A stretch of DNA of 64,000 nucleotides from Glandiceps talaboti (taxonomy: Eukaryota > Hemichordata > Enteropneusta > Spengelidae). The stretch spans positions 13,399,246 through 13,463,245 of the forward strand of contig NC_135555.1 of assembly GCF_964340395.1 (NCBI RefSeq), read 5' to 3'. Shown one piece after another: positions 1 through 12,370 of the stretch (positions are counted from its first letter, which is position 1; the number at the start of each line of letters is the position of its first letter). The notes beneath the pieces were generated by a model that worked only from the letters and a program-made list of their open reading frames with translations, was not told the DNA's origin and made no database searches. Made by a program: the position numbers and the translations under genes.

Positions 1-489
1 GCAATCCAGAGCATAAAACAAGGACTATATTAAGACTTAATTTATGAGTGAAACCTTAATCTAAGTTATGTAACATTAAATCTTTGTAATATATCAAAGC
101 CCCTCCACTATGAATATATTAATGCATTCCTGCTATTGTTCATAATGTAGAGAAGGATGGGTTACACTTTCTATTATTGCCCTGCATATTATTACAAAGG
201 TTAACAAAGAATGTTCCTACATGCACCTTTTAAAATTTGTCAATATAATATAGATTCAACATTGATAACACTTATTTACTGTGCAAATGTTAAGGTACAT
301 GAAAAAAGTAACAGAGTAGCAATTAGGATGTGTCTGGTGCACTTTAATTTGGTGGACAATGGGAAGTTAAAAATTAATTTAGCTTTATTAACTGAAGACA
401 CGTTTGTGTACAATTTTCTCTTTGGGCCTGTAGCCTTATTGTTCTGAAATAAATTGATGAAATACTCATCCAATCATTTGCCGATTGCG

Positions 490-1136
490 ATTCACCTCGT
501 TCCAATTTCAACTCGTCCCATTTCAACTCGCCCCATTTTTAACTCGTCCTATTTTCAACTCGCCCCAACAACACTAGGAAATGTTTATAAATCTAAACGA
601 TACATGGATTCGAAGTACAGAGGCCGAAAAATTTACATGATTTTACCTACGTAGCCAGTTGAAGCGTAGCAAATCTAACATTTCCTAGCAGAAAGTACGT
701 GTGGGTTTTGGCTAAGTGTTTGCTAGATCTAGAACTTATACTAGCACAACAACTTTCCCCAGTCATGAAATATCACTTTTCACACTTTTAGGACTTAATG
801 TTTACAACCCAAATAAGAAATATTAGTGACTGACACGCTTACGACTTCCGCGCGTACGGGTTTTGGAGACGTGTCTCCTCCCCCTATTTAGCGCAACTAA
901 GTATTGTAGTATGTGTTTACAGAGCTAGTGTTATTTCATTAGTGGAATACGAGATACCAAAGACCATCCAAACTGAGTACTAGTAGCTTCGATTTCATAT
1001 ATGCACAGGTAAATTATATTGTAAAGAGTTGGGGTGAGTTGAAAATGGGGCGAGTAGAAATTGGGGCGAGTTGAAAATTGGACGAGTTGAGTGGGATGAG
1101 TTGAAATGGGATGAGTTGAAATTGGGATGAGTTGAT
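490..1136. mobile_element. Foldback element with inverted minisatellite arms
   Basis: The left arm (490-567) is a run of about 16-base units of the type TTCAACTCGTCCCATT. The right arm (1027-1136) is a longer run of the same unit in reverse complement (GAGTTGAAAATGGGGCGAG and variants). About 460 bases of unique sequence lie between. Inverted arms made of tandem units are typical of Foldback-type DNA transposons. A similar 16-base phrase, AAATACTCATCCAATC, occurs near 459-474 and again near 1331-1346, outside both arms, and could be a relic of the insertion. No transposase is present. Confidence 0.65.
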
Positions 1137-1549
1137 CCGTCACCTCATTTGCCCTCCCCTCCCCTCCCCATTAGTTATATTTAAATGTTTTCAACACTCA
1201 TTGTTTCCAAGCACTTAAAAATCTACTTTATGAAAACAATGTGTGTGTTGTCTACATACAAAATGTACAAGCTGTTAGCACTGATAAGTTACAGCCACTG
1301 GGACAATAAGAAATTAGACACAAATTGCTAAAATACTCATCCAATCCCAATTAATAGTTAACATTTGATGTTTTCAAAGCTCATATGGTATATCTAAGCA
1401 CTCTCAATCTACTTCGAAGTGATCAACAGGATTGGAATGAAGCTGATGTTACTAGAGTAGATGTAGACACCAAATGTGCTACTGTCAAAACTTCCATGCT
1501 CACTGGTTGATCAAGACCAGTGGTATGCCCATGGAGGGCAGGATGTATT

Positions 1550-1572
1550 GGGGGGGGGGGGGGGGGGGGGGG
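1550..1572. repeat. Homopolymer G run
   Basis: About 23 consecutive G. It could form G-quadruplex structure and is an error-prone site in sequencing. Confidence 0.9.
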
Positions 1573-3222
1573 CTTTGTGTGAAATCCAGCACCAAAATAC
1601 ATCAATACAGTATATGTTTTGATGATCATATAATTGATCTTTTTAATTCTCAGCCTGTATTACTCACAGTTTTTGAAGTTTTACTTAATATATTTTTTGT
1701 ATCTATTACCCTCTCACATTTTATCTCCTTTCATTTTATATATTTGTGCTTTTGTAACCTTCTGTAACCTTTCTTAATCAAGAATTAGTACATATTTATT
1801 TAAATATAAATATACAACAATAATGATATCAAAATGGAGCAAAGTGGCAACAATCTATTTGAATACTTGTAAGGCCGAGGGGTAGTGATATACATGTATG
1901 ATGTGTAATTAGATGACATGGCTAAGTAATGCCATTGATTCAATACATGGTGTAGTAGTAAAACGTCACCATTGACAACAGGTTGTCACTGGGTGTATAA
2001 ACAGATTTACAACGATGGCACAGACTAGGAAAACATTTCTTCCATATCTGTGATGATGGACAGTAGTGATTGGTTAATCTAATAACATACCTGTGTGTCT
2101 AGCGGGAGTAATATTTGGAATATTATCTATAATTCCATCGTTATTTTGAAGTGTACTTAGAAAATTTCATACTATTTCATACGTGGTAACCACACTACCC
2201 GTACAAATAAATCAAGCTTCATTATCCATAATCCATATGTATTGTAACAGCTTCTTTACAACCTGTGTGACTTCTACAATACAAGTATTTCTCACAATAT
2301 TATCATAAGTGGTTTAAAGAGTTTTGTCCAAAGTGAAAAAATGCGCTACTCTCATTTTATGTTTTAACATGGAGGGTCTATGATTACACACATTATTGTA
2401 ATAAGTGATACGGCTGAATGAACAAAACCCGGAAGTAAACCATGCATCGATTCAAAATACCGCACTTACCCAACACGTCAAATAAATTATTTCCTGAGTT
2501 AAAAATGAAAGTCAAACATCTACTAGTAGACGAAGAAGTTGTTTAGCATAAAAAGCTCCTCTTAAAATTGGGCATGATGCGGCAAAGGGAACTGGATCGC
2601 GAGATTGATTGAACGATACGTTCGATCTGTAACTACTTCAAACAGCGGCATGCAGCAGCGTACGGCCTTCTCTGGGTCTCTTCGCTTCGGTTCGACAGTC
2701 TTTCATGAGTTGTACAATACGTCGTGAATTTGAACAAATGACGATCTAGAACTTATCCCGGGATATCCAGCAATAATATATGCCACATCTATACTGTTCA
2801 AACGGTTCCGAAATGAAATATATTCAAGAACTTTACAAGGGAACTTTTGGCCACGCTGTGCGTGCTTACGTGTCTACGCTTGCTTGTCCAGCTGCGTACT
2901 CGTGACGTCATTTCCTACTGCAGACGACGTTCAGGTTCAAAGTTCACATACACACAAACGACAGCCTTGCCTGGCATGCATGGTCATTGGTATATTGTGG
3001 ATGCTTGTTTATATTCAACCTCTGTATGCAACATTGGAAAGAAGAGGCCTACAATAACTGTAAGATTTAACTGAAAGTTTGAAACGTACTATTGCAAAAT
3101 TTAATTTTTCATTGTTAGGATGTAGTTTAGTAACACTGTCAAATGATATAGACTCAGGATTGTTAAAATACCTGTGCTAGAGTACAGAGTGCTCAATACA
3201 TTTTTCTGTAGGGTGGTTTAAA

Positions 3223-3364
3223 TAACACATTATCAAGTAAGATACTGAGGTGTTCTTACACTGTGTTTCATGCTGTTGCAATGATCAGCGTTGATCTGGT
3301 GCCTGATGATTGCAACAGTATGAAAGTGTAATGACTCCTCAGTATCTTGTTTAATATTGTGTTA
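3223..3364. mobile_element. Hairpin (MITE-like) element
   Basis: The left half (3223-3285) and the reverse complement of the right half (3303-3364) share TAACACA, AAGATACTGAGG, TTACACT, TTTCAT and CTGTTGCAAT in the same order, with small indels. The result is an imperfect stem of about 60 base pairs around a short loop near 3290. It contains no coding frame. A non-autonomous terminal-inverted-repeat element is the simplest reading; a structured RNA is the alternative. Confidence 0.6.
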
Positions 3365-3440
3365 AGCATACATATATATATATTTTGGTTAGAACTGTAT
3401 GGTTCATGATATTATTTATATATAGAAACTCAGTGTTAAG

Positions 3441-3544
<104 letters not shown>

Positions 3545-3890
3545 ATATATATTATGTTTCACATCTAGAGCCGTTGATCTTTTGCTATTGAAATGTAGAG
3601 TATCGAGATATATTGACCAAAGCCAGCAAAGGTGTATTGAGACAATGTCTTGATTGTACTGTTAACCACCTTGTGCCAAATGTAATTTAGTATATTTTCA
3701 AGTATAGTACTCGCCTATGTTATGTATAGTTGTGTGTATGTACTATATAGTATATGTTACTATGTGTGGCATATATAATATATGCATCATGATCATGCCC
3801 TAAATTATAGATATATACATATATATTATAGTTATACAATTTACTTATATAGGTAATGAATACGTATATGTTATGTGTATATTTATATAC

Positions 3891-3894
3891 ACAC

Positions 3895-3928
<34 letters not shown>
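3891..3928. repeat. (CA)n microsatellite
   Basis: CA dinucleotide run with one CG interruption. Confidence 0.9.
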
Positions 3929-3930
<2 letters not shown>

Positions 3931-4087
3931 TGTATATAACTTTTTCTATGATATGCTACACAGTATAATGTACCTTTGATATTTTGCTAACTGTCTCTGT
4001 AATTTATTATAGTGCTTTTCATTTGTATTTGCATCTTTTTAGTGCTGAGTGGATTAGCTGCGCTGTTTTCAGTTTGTGGTGGTCACC

Positions 4088-5931
4088 ATGCAGTCATTAC
4101 CAGCATGTCGACTTCAGCAGCTGGCCAAACTTTGTAATGGCAGAGTCTCAGTGGTAAACAGATTGTCATGTAGTATTCATACTGTCAGCCAAAGATCAGA
4201 GATTTGTGGACCAATTTATGTATTCCAAGAAAACAAAGTTTATTGTCAGTATGCACAATGCAGGCAGTTTTCCTCCCAGAATCAGGATGACAGGAGAAAC
4301 ATTGTGAAAAGTGATCGACAGTCTCAGGATAGTCAGATATCAACTGCCAGGAAAGGTAAATAGATATACCTAGTGCTATACCAAAAAGGAAAGTCCAGTC
4401 AAACTTATTTCTGTCTTCACTATACTTATTTATGATATACACTTTTATTATGATATTTTTAGTGATAAAATAGCACTTTGGTAACTTTAATACTCAACTT
4501 TGTAATCATATAAAGGAGCCCTACTGCACTTGACATGTGTTCGACCAATTTGAGCATTTCCTGCAATGGTTTATGGGTAAACCTGTGGCCATGACATCAC
4601 ATTTACCATAATCTGTTTGTCCTGATACTTTTCATATTTAAATTAACAGAGGTATATTGCTTGGAATTTGTTTGTATTTTCTTCTTCTTTGTATCTGAAT
4701 CTGGCTTTCTCTTGGTTTTGTACTATCATTTTCCAAAGGGAAAAAAAAGGAATACAAATTCAAAAGGCCAGGATTAAACTTTAGGTGGTATTTTAGCATG
4801 ACCTTTCCACATGAGGTTAGAGTTCATACAACAAGGTTACTTTGTAAATTTTGGTTCAAAAGATCAAGTGACAAACACAGATCACAAACAAATTTTTGAC
4901 AAAGTAACTTGAACTCTGATAATGTTAGTTGAGTTCATAGACAATTAGCCTTTGGGGGAATGTGTTGAAAATTTGACTTGCAATGTACATTATAAGAATA
5001 AATTGCATATATTTGGGTATTAGTTCACAGAAGTGTCAGTTTTATAGCAAAAACTGATTATTGCCTACAGATTGAAACTGAACAATGTATTGATGACGTC
5101 TGAAATGGTGTTGTGATGTCAGTTCAGCTTTATGGTGACATCTGTTGGCTTTAATCAGTTGAAATATGTTACTTTTATTCTGATTTTTATTAATATTTGA
5201 TATTTATTATCCTTTCTAGCAACACATGCATGTATAAGCCTTTTAGATTGTACATGCAAATTACCTGTGACAAATTTATACAGGGATTCCTGTCAGAAAC
5301 TGTAACATTTGTCCATGAGTATCAGAGAGTCAAGTGTTACAGGACATTCCTCTGTGGGATATTTTTTTCTATAGATACAACCTTCAAATTAATTGTGACA
5401 TTTTTGATACTGGTATTAAAATGGAGTTATTTCGTTCGATAAATTCTTTCCAATCATATATTATTTTCCCAGAACTGTAGCTGTTCCAAGGGGTTTAGAA
5501 ATAACTCACTGTGGCAAAAAGCAGACAAATTCATAATCACATACTAAAAGAGTTCATTCCCTTTTTTCCATTGCTAGTTGCTGAGACTGGCAAGACAGCT
5601 TCCTATCTAGGTATTATATTGGTCGGAGTTGGTGTTACAGGTAGGTTATATATAATGTTAAACTGCATAGTAAATGTCAACTAAAGGTAGATGATAAACT
5701 TTGACATTACAGCTGATGATTGTATGAGTAAACTGGAACATACAGCGTATGTGCACATCATAATATATTGGATGTGAAGTGAACTTACAGCTGCTGTTGC
5801 TTTGTATTTGTTCATGATTCACAAATTGGATTTCAATTATGACATGACACATGCTGAAATTGTACAAGTGAACTTTGTTCATTCCTAAATATAATTATGA
5901 ATTATGAATGTCATGTCCATTCATCAATCCA

Positions 5932-6017
<86 letters not shown>

Positions 6018-8461
6018 CTCGCTCTCTAAGCTCTCTCTAGTTCACACACACACGATCACACACACACACGCATGCACACACATGCGCATTCACACACACA
6101 CATGCACACACGCACACACACACACACACTACACCACACACACCCCCAAATACATACATGAGACTTTCTTGATTTTTATTCAGCCTCTATTGTTTCATAT
6201 CATTCTATATATTTCTATATTTTTTTATCTGTAAAAGGTCTGATGTTCTTTACCATTGGCAAGGAGTTGTTTTCATCTAATAGTCCCAATACTATCTATA
6301 CTAATGCCCTGAAACTATGCAAGTCTGATGACAGGGTAAGTGTCACTTCATTTATATCATGTTACCAGTACTTTCCATTATGCTCCAAGTCAAGCAACTT
6401 AGGTAAAGGCCTGTGTCGGATTTGGATAAAAATTTTGGATTAAAAGTTGATATTATTGATGTTGTTGGAATAACATTATAGTAAATTTCAATATGAAATG
6501 AAAGCAAACACCAGACCAAAGAATTACAGACAGTGCACTGCCAGAAATATTTCAAGCATGGAAATTTAAACATTGTAGAGATATGGTAATTTTGACAGGT
6601 TGTTGATGCAATTGGTGAACCAATCAAAGGCTATGGTGAAACCACAAGAAGAGGATGGAGAAAACATGTCAGGTATGAACTATGACAACAACTGATTGGT
6701 TGGTTTGGTTGGTTGGTTTGTTTGTTTGTTTGTTTGGTTGGTTGGTTGGTTGGTTGGTTGGTTGGTTGGTTGGTTGGTTGGTTGGTTGGTTGGTTGGTTT
6801 GGTTGGTTGGTGTGGTTGGTTTGTTGGTTGGTTGTTTGGGTTGGTTGGTTGGTTTGGTTGGTTGGTTGGTTGGTTGGTTTGGTTGGTTGGTTGGTTGGTT
6901 GGTTTGGTTGGTTGGTTGGTTGGTTGGTTGGTTGGTTGGTTGGTTGGTTGATAATGGATGGATGGATGGAGGGATGGATGGATGGATAGATAGATTTGTA
7001 CACATGATCTACAGACATGAGAAGTTCATTCTTTAATTCTTGCAGGGATAACATACAATTATCATATATTTTCCTACATTCTATCACCTTTCATATCTTC
7101 TCCAATTGAATGTGTAACCTTGTGTACGAATGTTTCTATTCTCTCTTTTCTCTTTACCAAATAGTATTTTTCATTGGCCAAGTCTTATAGACCTGATGAA
7201 TGAAATAACAAATACCATTGACTGTTCTTCTTTGACTTTTAGCAGATCAATTTGTAGAAAGAGGTATTAAACAAGAAAAAAAGTGAAAGTGAATTCTTCT
7301 TTGTTTTCAGTCATTTGGAATATGAAAAAGAAGGTTACATGTATTTGAGAATGAAATTCTATATTCAAGGACGTTATAGGAAAGGAACAGTAAATTTGGA
7401 AATGAAAAAGGTAAATATGATCGTAAATTTTATAGAATTTAGATTGCAGATAAGTATTACATATTCACTGTGTGTCACAACGTTGATATACCATTCTGTC
7501 CCCTGCATTGTCAATACATATACCTACTGCATGTTACCTTGGTCTGTAAGGTATGCTGTGTTAGGGCGCCCTCACAAATCAGCCAAGTCCTTTCACGAAA
7601 TTGAGGATGGAGTGACAGAACGTATGTATCATTACAGTCTAGCTAGAGGGTCAAAATGCAACAAGACAGGTCATTCATGTCAGGTAGTATACTAATGCAT
7701 GTGTAGTGAGTACATGTACAGCTGGAGTCATTTTGTTGACTAAAAAATGATTTTTATTTTCATGACGTGCATAGTTGATAAAATTCTGTTTTCATGTATG
7801 AATGAGAGATTTGTGGTGTTATGTGGATGACAACATCTGTGTTTATGACTCATCAAAATATAATCCTTAGGGATATACAATCAGTTCTTTGTTATTGACA
7901 GGACAGTAAAACAACAATGACAAAAAAAAAAGACCATTAACCGATGACATGGTTGAACCTATGGTGATGTAAGGTCAAGCCAACAATGTCAACATGGTAT
8001 TATACCATACGAACGCCAAGTTGTACACATTTGAAATATGAAATTCATACTCTGGTCATTCTACATCATAGCACACGTCTACATAAGGAATACTATGGTG
8101 CTCAAAATATGAGGGGAAAATATTTAAAATCACCATTGTTTTCCTTGATTTTTCATAAATTAAGCTCACCTAGGTATATGATTATTCTTCAATGTATTTC
8201 TTCATTTATTTGGAAATGTTCATGATACAGGGTTGTGGTCTGATGAGTATACTATAGTGACAATTGTATAGGTCATACATAATTTCCTTGGCCGAGCAAA
8301 GCACAGTAATGGAGTTAATATTTAACCAACTTTCTTTTTTCAAAATATCTTTCCTGTTCCTCTTTTCACAGAATGATTCTGGAGTCTATGAATACAGATA
8401 TCTATTTGTTGACCTTGATGGTTATCCTCAACTTACTATAGTAATCCATGACAAGAGATGA
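4088..8461 (+). CDS. TIMM21: TIM21-like mitochondrial import inner membrane translocase subunit
   Basis: TIM21 is an inner-membrane subunit of the TIM23 complex that contacts the TOM complex and guides sorting of imported preproteins; in animals it also helps respiratory-chain assembly (family knowledge). Coding exons: 4088-4355, 5578-5640, 6238-6335, 6599-6672, 7311-7410 and 8372-8461. All introns are GT-AG and the phases join, giving 230 residues against about 248 in human. Residues 1-90 are basic, Ser/Arg-rich and poor in acidic residues, as expected for a mitochondrial presequence. A single membrane segment lies at about 98-118 ([20 protein letters not shown]). The intermembrane-space domain follows with the family phrases [48 protein letters not shown], and the ending [21 protein letters not shown] chose the ATG at 4088 because it follows CACC. 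An AATAAA lies at 9070-9075. Introns 2 and 4 are packed with simple repeats. Confidence 0.95.
5936..6132. repeat. (CT)n followed by (CA)n microsatellite
   Basis: About 95 bases of CT dinucleotide, then an interrupted CA run. It lies in TIMM21 intron 2 and ends about 105 bases before the acceptor of exon 3. Confidence 0.95.
6696..6990. repeat. (TTGG)n / (GGAT)n tetranucleotide array
   Basis: Roughly 250 bases of TTGG units with occasional TTTGG variants, then about 40 bases of GGAT. It lies in TIMM21 intron 4. The strongly G/T-biased top strand produces several long open frames (Trp-Leu-Val-Gly or Thr-Asn-Gln-Pro repeats) that are artefacts. Confidence 0.95.
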
Positions 8462-9069
8462 AGACAAAAACTCACATTGACATCTTCTCAGCGACAAAGT
8501 CTTGCATTTTTGAATCGTGTATATTTCAAGCTCAATGTAAAAATACTTTCTGTATTTCTTCAATTTCAAAGCTCAGTGTAAACTGCTTTTTTCAAAGCTC
8601 AATGTCAAATGTTTTGTGGGTCTCTTGAAGTTCAATTTCAGAAAAGCAAATTTGATCACACACCTGTTTTTATTTTTCTTCATATCTTATTGTAGGTATA
8701 GTTGTAAACACTAAGTGATGGTTGTGAGCAGGGTTTAGAAATATATCATAAGGCGTAAAAAAAAAAATTGTTTGGTTCCAGTTACTCGACTTGGATATGA
8801 TACTATAGTATATTGCTGAAATTGGTCTTTACCCTGGCGGAGTGTTTTGTTGTGGATTATACAAATCACAGGAAAGTTAAATTCAAGATATAGAGTGTTT
8901 GTACAGTGGAATGTTTATCTAAGGCTTCTACATTAAAAAGAAAAATCTGCAAATATTTTTCAGTAAAATTACTTTTGAGATACTTGAAATCTGTCTCTTA
9001 GAGAGCCAGTCTTTTGACTACATATAGTACAGGTATGTATTTTACATAATGATGTCAACACAATTTTTG

Positions 9070-9075
9070 AATAAA
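9070..9075 (+). promoter_or_regulatory. Candidate TIMM21 polyadenylation signal
   Basis: AATAAA about 610 bases after the stop codon. It is followed by a T/G-rich tract of TATGTA and TATGTC units, which could serve as a downstream element. Confidence 0.5.
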
Positions 9076-9102
9076 ACATAATACAAACATATCATCCTAT
9101 AT

Positions 9103-9212
9103 ATAGTATATGTATATGTATATGTATATGTCTATGTCTATGTATATGGTATATCATATGTCTATGTATGTCTATGTATATGTCTATAGCTATGTCTATG
9201 TATATGTATATG
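9103..9212. repeat. TATGTA/TATGTC minisatellite
   Basis: Imperfect array of 6-base units TATGTA and TATGTC, about 110 bases long. Confidence 0.85.
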
Positions 9213-9384
9213 GTTTCCTACAAGGGACAAATGATGTTATGCAAACACCACTACTTTATTTTAGCACTGACTAAAAACATAAAAGGATGTGTGAAGTTGT
9301 GTCACAGGAAGAGTTCAATTGTTTAGATAGCTGCCAAATCAACTAACAAGTAAGGACTTAAAATCTGTAAAGTACCCTTATTAG

Positions 9385-9549
9385 TACCAGCAGTGAAATC
9401 AGATACACCAAGGTGTGAAGTTTGAAAACATGATTTAAATACCAGCAGTGAAATCAGATACACCAAGGTGTGAAGTTTGAAAACATGATTTAGATACCAG
9501 CAGTGAAATCAGATACACCAAGGTGTGAAGTTTGAAAACATGACTTAGA
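9385..9549. repeat. Three tandem copies of a 55-base unit
   Basis: The phrase TACCAGCAGTGAAATCAGAT starts at 9385, 9440 and 9495, an exact 55-base period. The copies are nearly identical (TTTAAAT, TTTAGAT and CTTAGAT at the joints), so the triplication is recent. Confidence 0.95.
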
Positions 9550-10130
9550 TGTGTCGTTAGAAATTTGTCCTGTTTTCATACTTGATAACTACACATATTG
9601 CCATTGCTTATCAGGTATCACAGTTTGTATTGTATGGCAATACTGAAATACTTACAATATTGAAAACATACTGTAGCCAACACAAAATTACAGTATTTCT
9701 GATACCACAGGAAAAAACAATGTACATTGGGCTTCAGACCATGCACAAACTATTAGGTGTACATCTTTTTAAATACAAAATACGAGATATTTTTTGGTCA
9801 TTCTATGTCACAACATGTGTCTATGGCATTTGTTCTGCAGTCCTCAAAAACATTCAGAATTTGCCATTATTGTGCCCATGCCAGACTGTAAGATATGCCT
9901 TGTCGTTCAGCCCTTTCGGTCTTCAATGTCTTTACCTGGCTTATAGGTGTGGCACAACACATTGTACTATACAGACTAAAATTAAGCATGCATAGGTATT
10001 AAATTCTATCAATCGCCCAATACTTTTTCTTCATTACATCAGAAAATACTTGTAAAGTTGTCCTTGAGGAGTGACAGCAGTAAGGTTGAAAAGAGTGTGT
10101 TACATAGGGGTATAAATAACACCAGCATGC

Positions 10131-10375
10131 AAAGAGATAGTCTAGAGGCTATCTGTGGCTTCAACTTCAAAGTCACAGTTAACCTCTAGACTAGTAAAGA
10201 GATAGTCTAGATGCTATCGGTGGGTTCAAAGCCACGGCTAATCTCTAGACTAGCAAAGATATAGCCCAGAGGCTATCTGTGGGTTCTAAGCCACGGCTAA
10301 CCTCAAGACTAGTAAAGAGATAGTCTAGAGGCTATCTGTGGCTTCAACTTCACAGCTAACCTCTAGACAAGCAAA
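10131..10375. repeat. Tandem array of four hairpin-forming units
   Basis: Units start at about 10131, 10196, 10255 and 10314 (about 59-65 bases each). Each begins AAAGAGATAGTCTAGAGGCT and ends with the reverse complement phrase AACCTCTAGACTAG. Each unit can therefore fold into its own stem of roughly 12-16 base pairs closed by a GTGG/CCAC base. Substitutions in one arm are not always matched in the other (for example GATGCTA facing TAATCTC in unit 2). Confidence 0.85.
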
Positions 10376-11109
10376 GAAATGACAAGACACTATATTCAGC
10401 TATTTACATTTGTCTTTATTTATCAATTGTCAAATTCAGCAAAAGTGATTAACTCATTTAAATAATTTGTTTCTATCTTATAAAGGTTTTACGAAAAAAT
10501 ACAGTACACTTGTAAAAAAACTTCTCAAATATATATATACATACCGGTAATATTAAATCATATGTACTGATTTGAAGAAGCGTTTCAGACATTTTTCAAT
10601 ATCTTCATTCATTAAATCTTTATTACATTTTTTATAATTTCATCATTTTATGAAAATTTGAAAAGAAGAACTATGAACATAAATAACACATTATTCCTAT
10701 GCAACTATCTTGGGATAATTGCATTATGTGAAATATCAGCTTGGGCTCAGAGTAGCTGTATGACAAGGCTGGTAACAGCAATGACACTACATATCGGTAA
10801 CCCACGCTGTGAAATACAGTGTATGTAGCATAGAGTATCACAGCGCCACCATCAACTACATTTTACATAGCCCTTTTTGGCGCAACTACTACAAGTGATA
10901 TGCTAATTCCCCAAAACATAACTTTAAGAATATGAAAAAGATGTTATCAAGCCATGAGAAGGCCTCGATAGTTAGTACTGCTTTTCAACATTCTGGCAAA
11001 TCAGAGCTGATATTTCTTCCACGACACTGCGAAATAACGAGCGTCTTGGATGGTGCCGTAAAAGAGGCTGTGGTTTATGACAACGCTTTTCCATTGATCA
11101 GACCATGAC

Positions 11110-11194
11110 AATTCATTGTGTCAGTGTGGTAAGGTTGTATCTGCTATGCAATTGTATAGGCAGATATGACCTTACTGCACTGATGCAATGAATT
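11110..11194 (+). other. Long fully paired hairpin, possible structured RNA
   Basis: The left arm (11110-11144) and right arm (11160-11194) are 35 bases each, around a 15-base loop. When the top strand is read as RNA every position pairs. The only six non-Watson-Crick positions are G-U wobbles, arranged as three TG/TG doublets. The size (about 85 bases) is in the range of an animal pre-miRNA, although miRNA stems usually contain mismatches. I do not recognise a known miRNA family. It could instead be a decayed palindromic transposon end pair. Confidence 0.45.
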
Positions 11195-12306
11195 ATTAAG
11201 TATACAGATAAACTATACATGCTAAACTGTACATAGGATAAGATACATACCAGCAAAAATGTTGTTTATGAGTCTTTAAATACATTAGATATGTAATCTT
11301 ACATTTACATTACCAGAGCAAAATCTCAAAAAAACGTTCATTTTCATTAGAATATCATACAAAAGGAAATCCAGATTAAAATATACTTCATTGACCAATC
11401 AATTTCAAATCAAGGTACCATAATTTACGTAGTTGGCATTTACAGCATTTTCACGAGTGATACAAATTAATTTTCTAGCATATAATTCTTGCAGTTTTAC
11501 TAGAAATCTACATGGCTTGCATCAAAATATCATTTTACATTCAATATTCAGTCACCAAAACGACCATAATCATTTCGCTGGCCATGGTAGATAATAAAAT
11601 TACAAATGTTGAGTTCGTAAGATACAATGTGTTGTGTCACCCTTACCCTCTCAGCCATCAATGGCCAAAGAGAGCAAAACAACACAATATATCTTACAAT
11701 CTACTACAAAATCTATATGTAACTATCAAATAACTACTGTAAAGTTAGTTAGTGTTAAGTACATGTACATGTTAGTTGAAACATGGAAGTATAATCTACA
11801 TGTTATATTTCCATACTTCGAAGGATTCTGACAACTCCAGTGAATCCTGTCAAAGGTGTAATGCTTTTTACATGATGTGTCAGTCTGTCTGGTCATCTTT
11901 ACTGTGATAATATGGACGGTTTTTACAAATTCAACAACTTACTTTGTGATATTTGGACATGCTCTTCAAAAATACTTGTTAGAATGATCATGTTTTTGTT
12001 GCTGTTGGTGGCTTGTTTGACTTGATTTGCATATACATTTGTATATTCTAGACAGTATGTCACTCACAGGTAACTTGTACCTTCGTAAGAGTTTACATAA
12101 TTATACAATGCAAATAAGACAACATAATTACTTTAAAATGACCAAACAGGCTGTAATGAAGAATGATTTGCAGCTTTTGCATATAATGACTGTGATACAA
12201 AGTACATGAAGAGTAGATCTGCAGAGCAATGAATTCTTATCATTTCAATTCCTATTACCTGAAATAGTATTTTACTCTCAAGGGATATCAAAGAAATTTT
12301 AATCAT

Positions 12307-12312
12307 TTTATT
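12307..12312 (-). promoter_or_regulatory. Candidate TMEM231 polyadenylation signal
   Basis: TTTATT on the top strand is AATAAA on the coding strand, about 290 bases after the TMEM231 stop codon. Confidence 0.45.
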
Positions 12313-12370
12313 TTTTGGTCAACACGATTGCACATGTGCTACACATGCATTACTATAATATGCATGCATC

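Larger units (their letters stand above)
9076..12306. other. Spacer between convergent TIMM21 and TMEM231
   Basis: I find no convincing exon. The longest open frame (9582-9995, 137 codons) has no recognisable domain, and its neighbourhood is repeat-derived. The interval holds three tandem arrays and a strong hairpin, listed separately. The part from about 10400 to 11100 and from 11200 to 12300 is AT-rich and without visible structure. Confidence 0.5.

Noticed and set aside
5908-6234. 108-codon Leu-Ser/His-Thr frame
   Set aside because: Translation of CT and CA microsatellites.
6631-7087. Several overlapping 90-135 codon frames of Trp-Leu-Val-Gly or Thr-Asn-Gln-Pro repeats
   Set aside because: They are six-frame readings of the TTGG tetranucleotide array in a TIMM21 intron.
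9582-9995. 137-codon open frame on the top strand
   Set aside because: No recognisable domain, no splice or promoter context, and its composition matches the surrounding AT-rich spacer; its 5' flank is a recent minisatellite.
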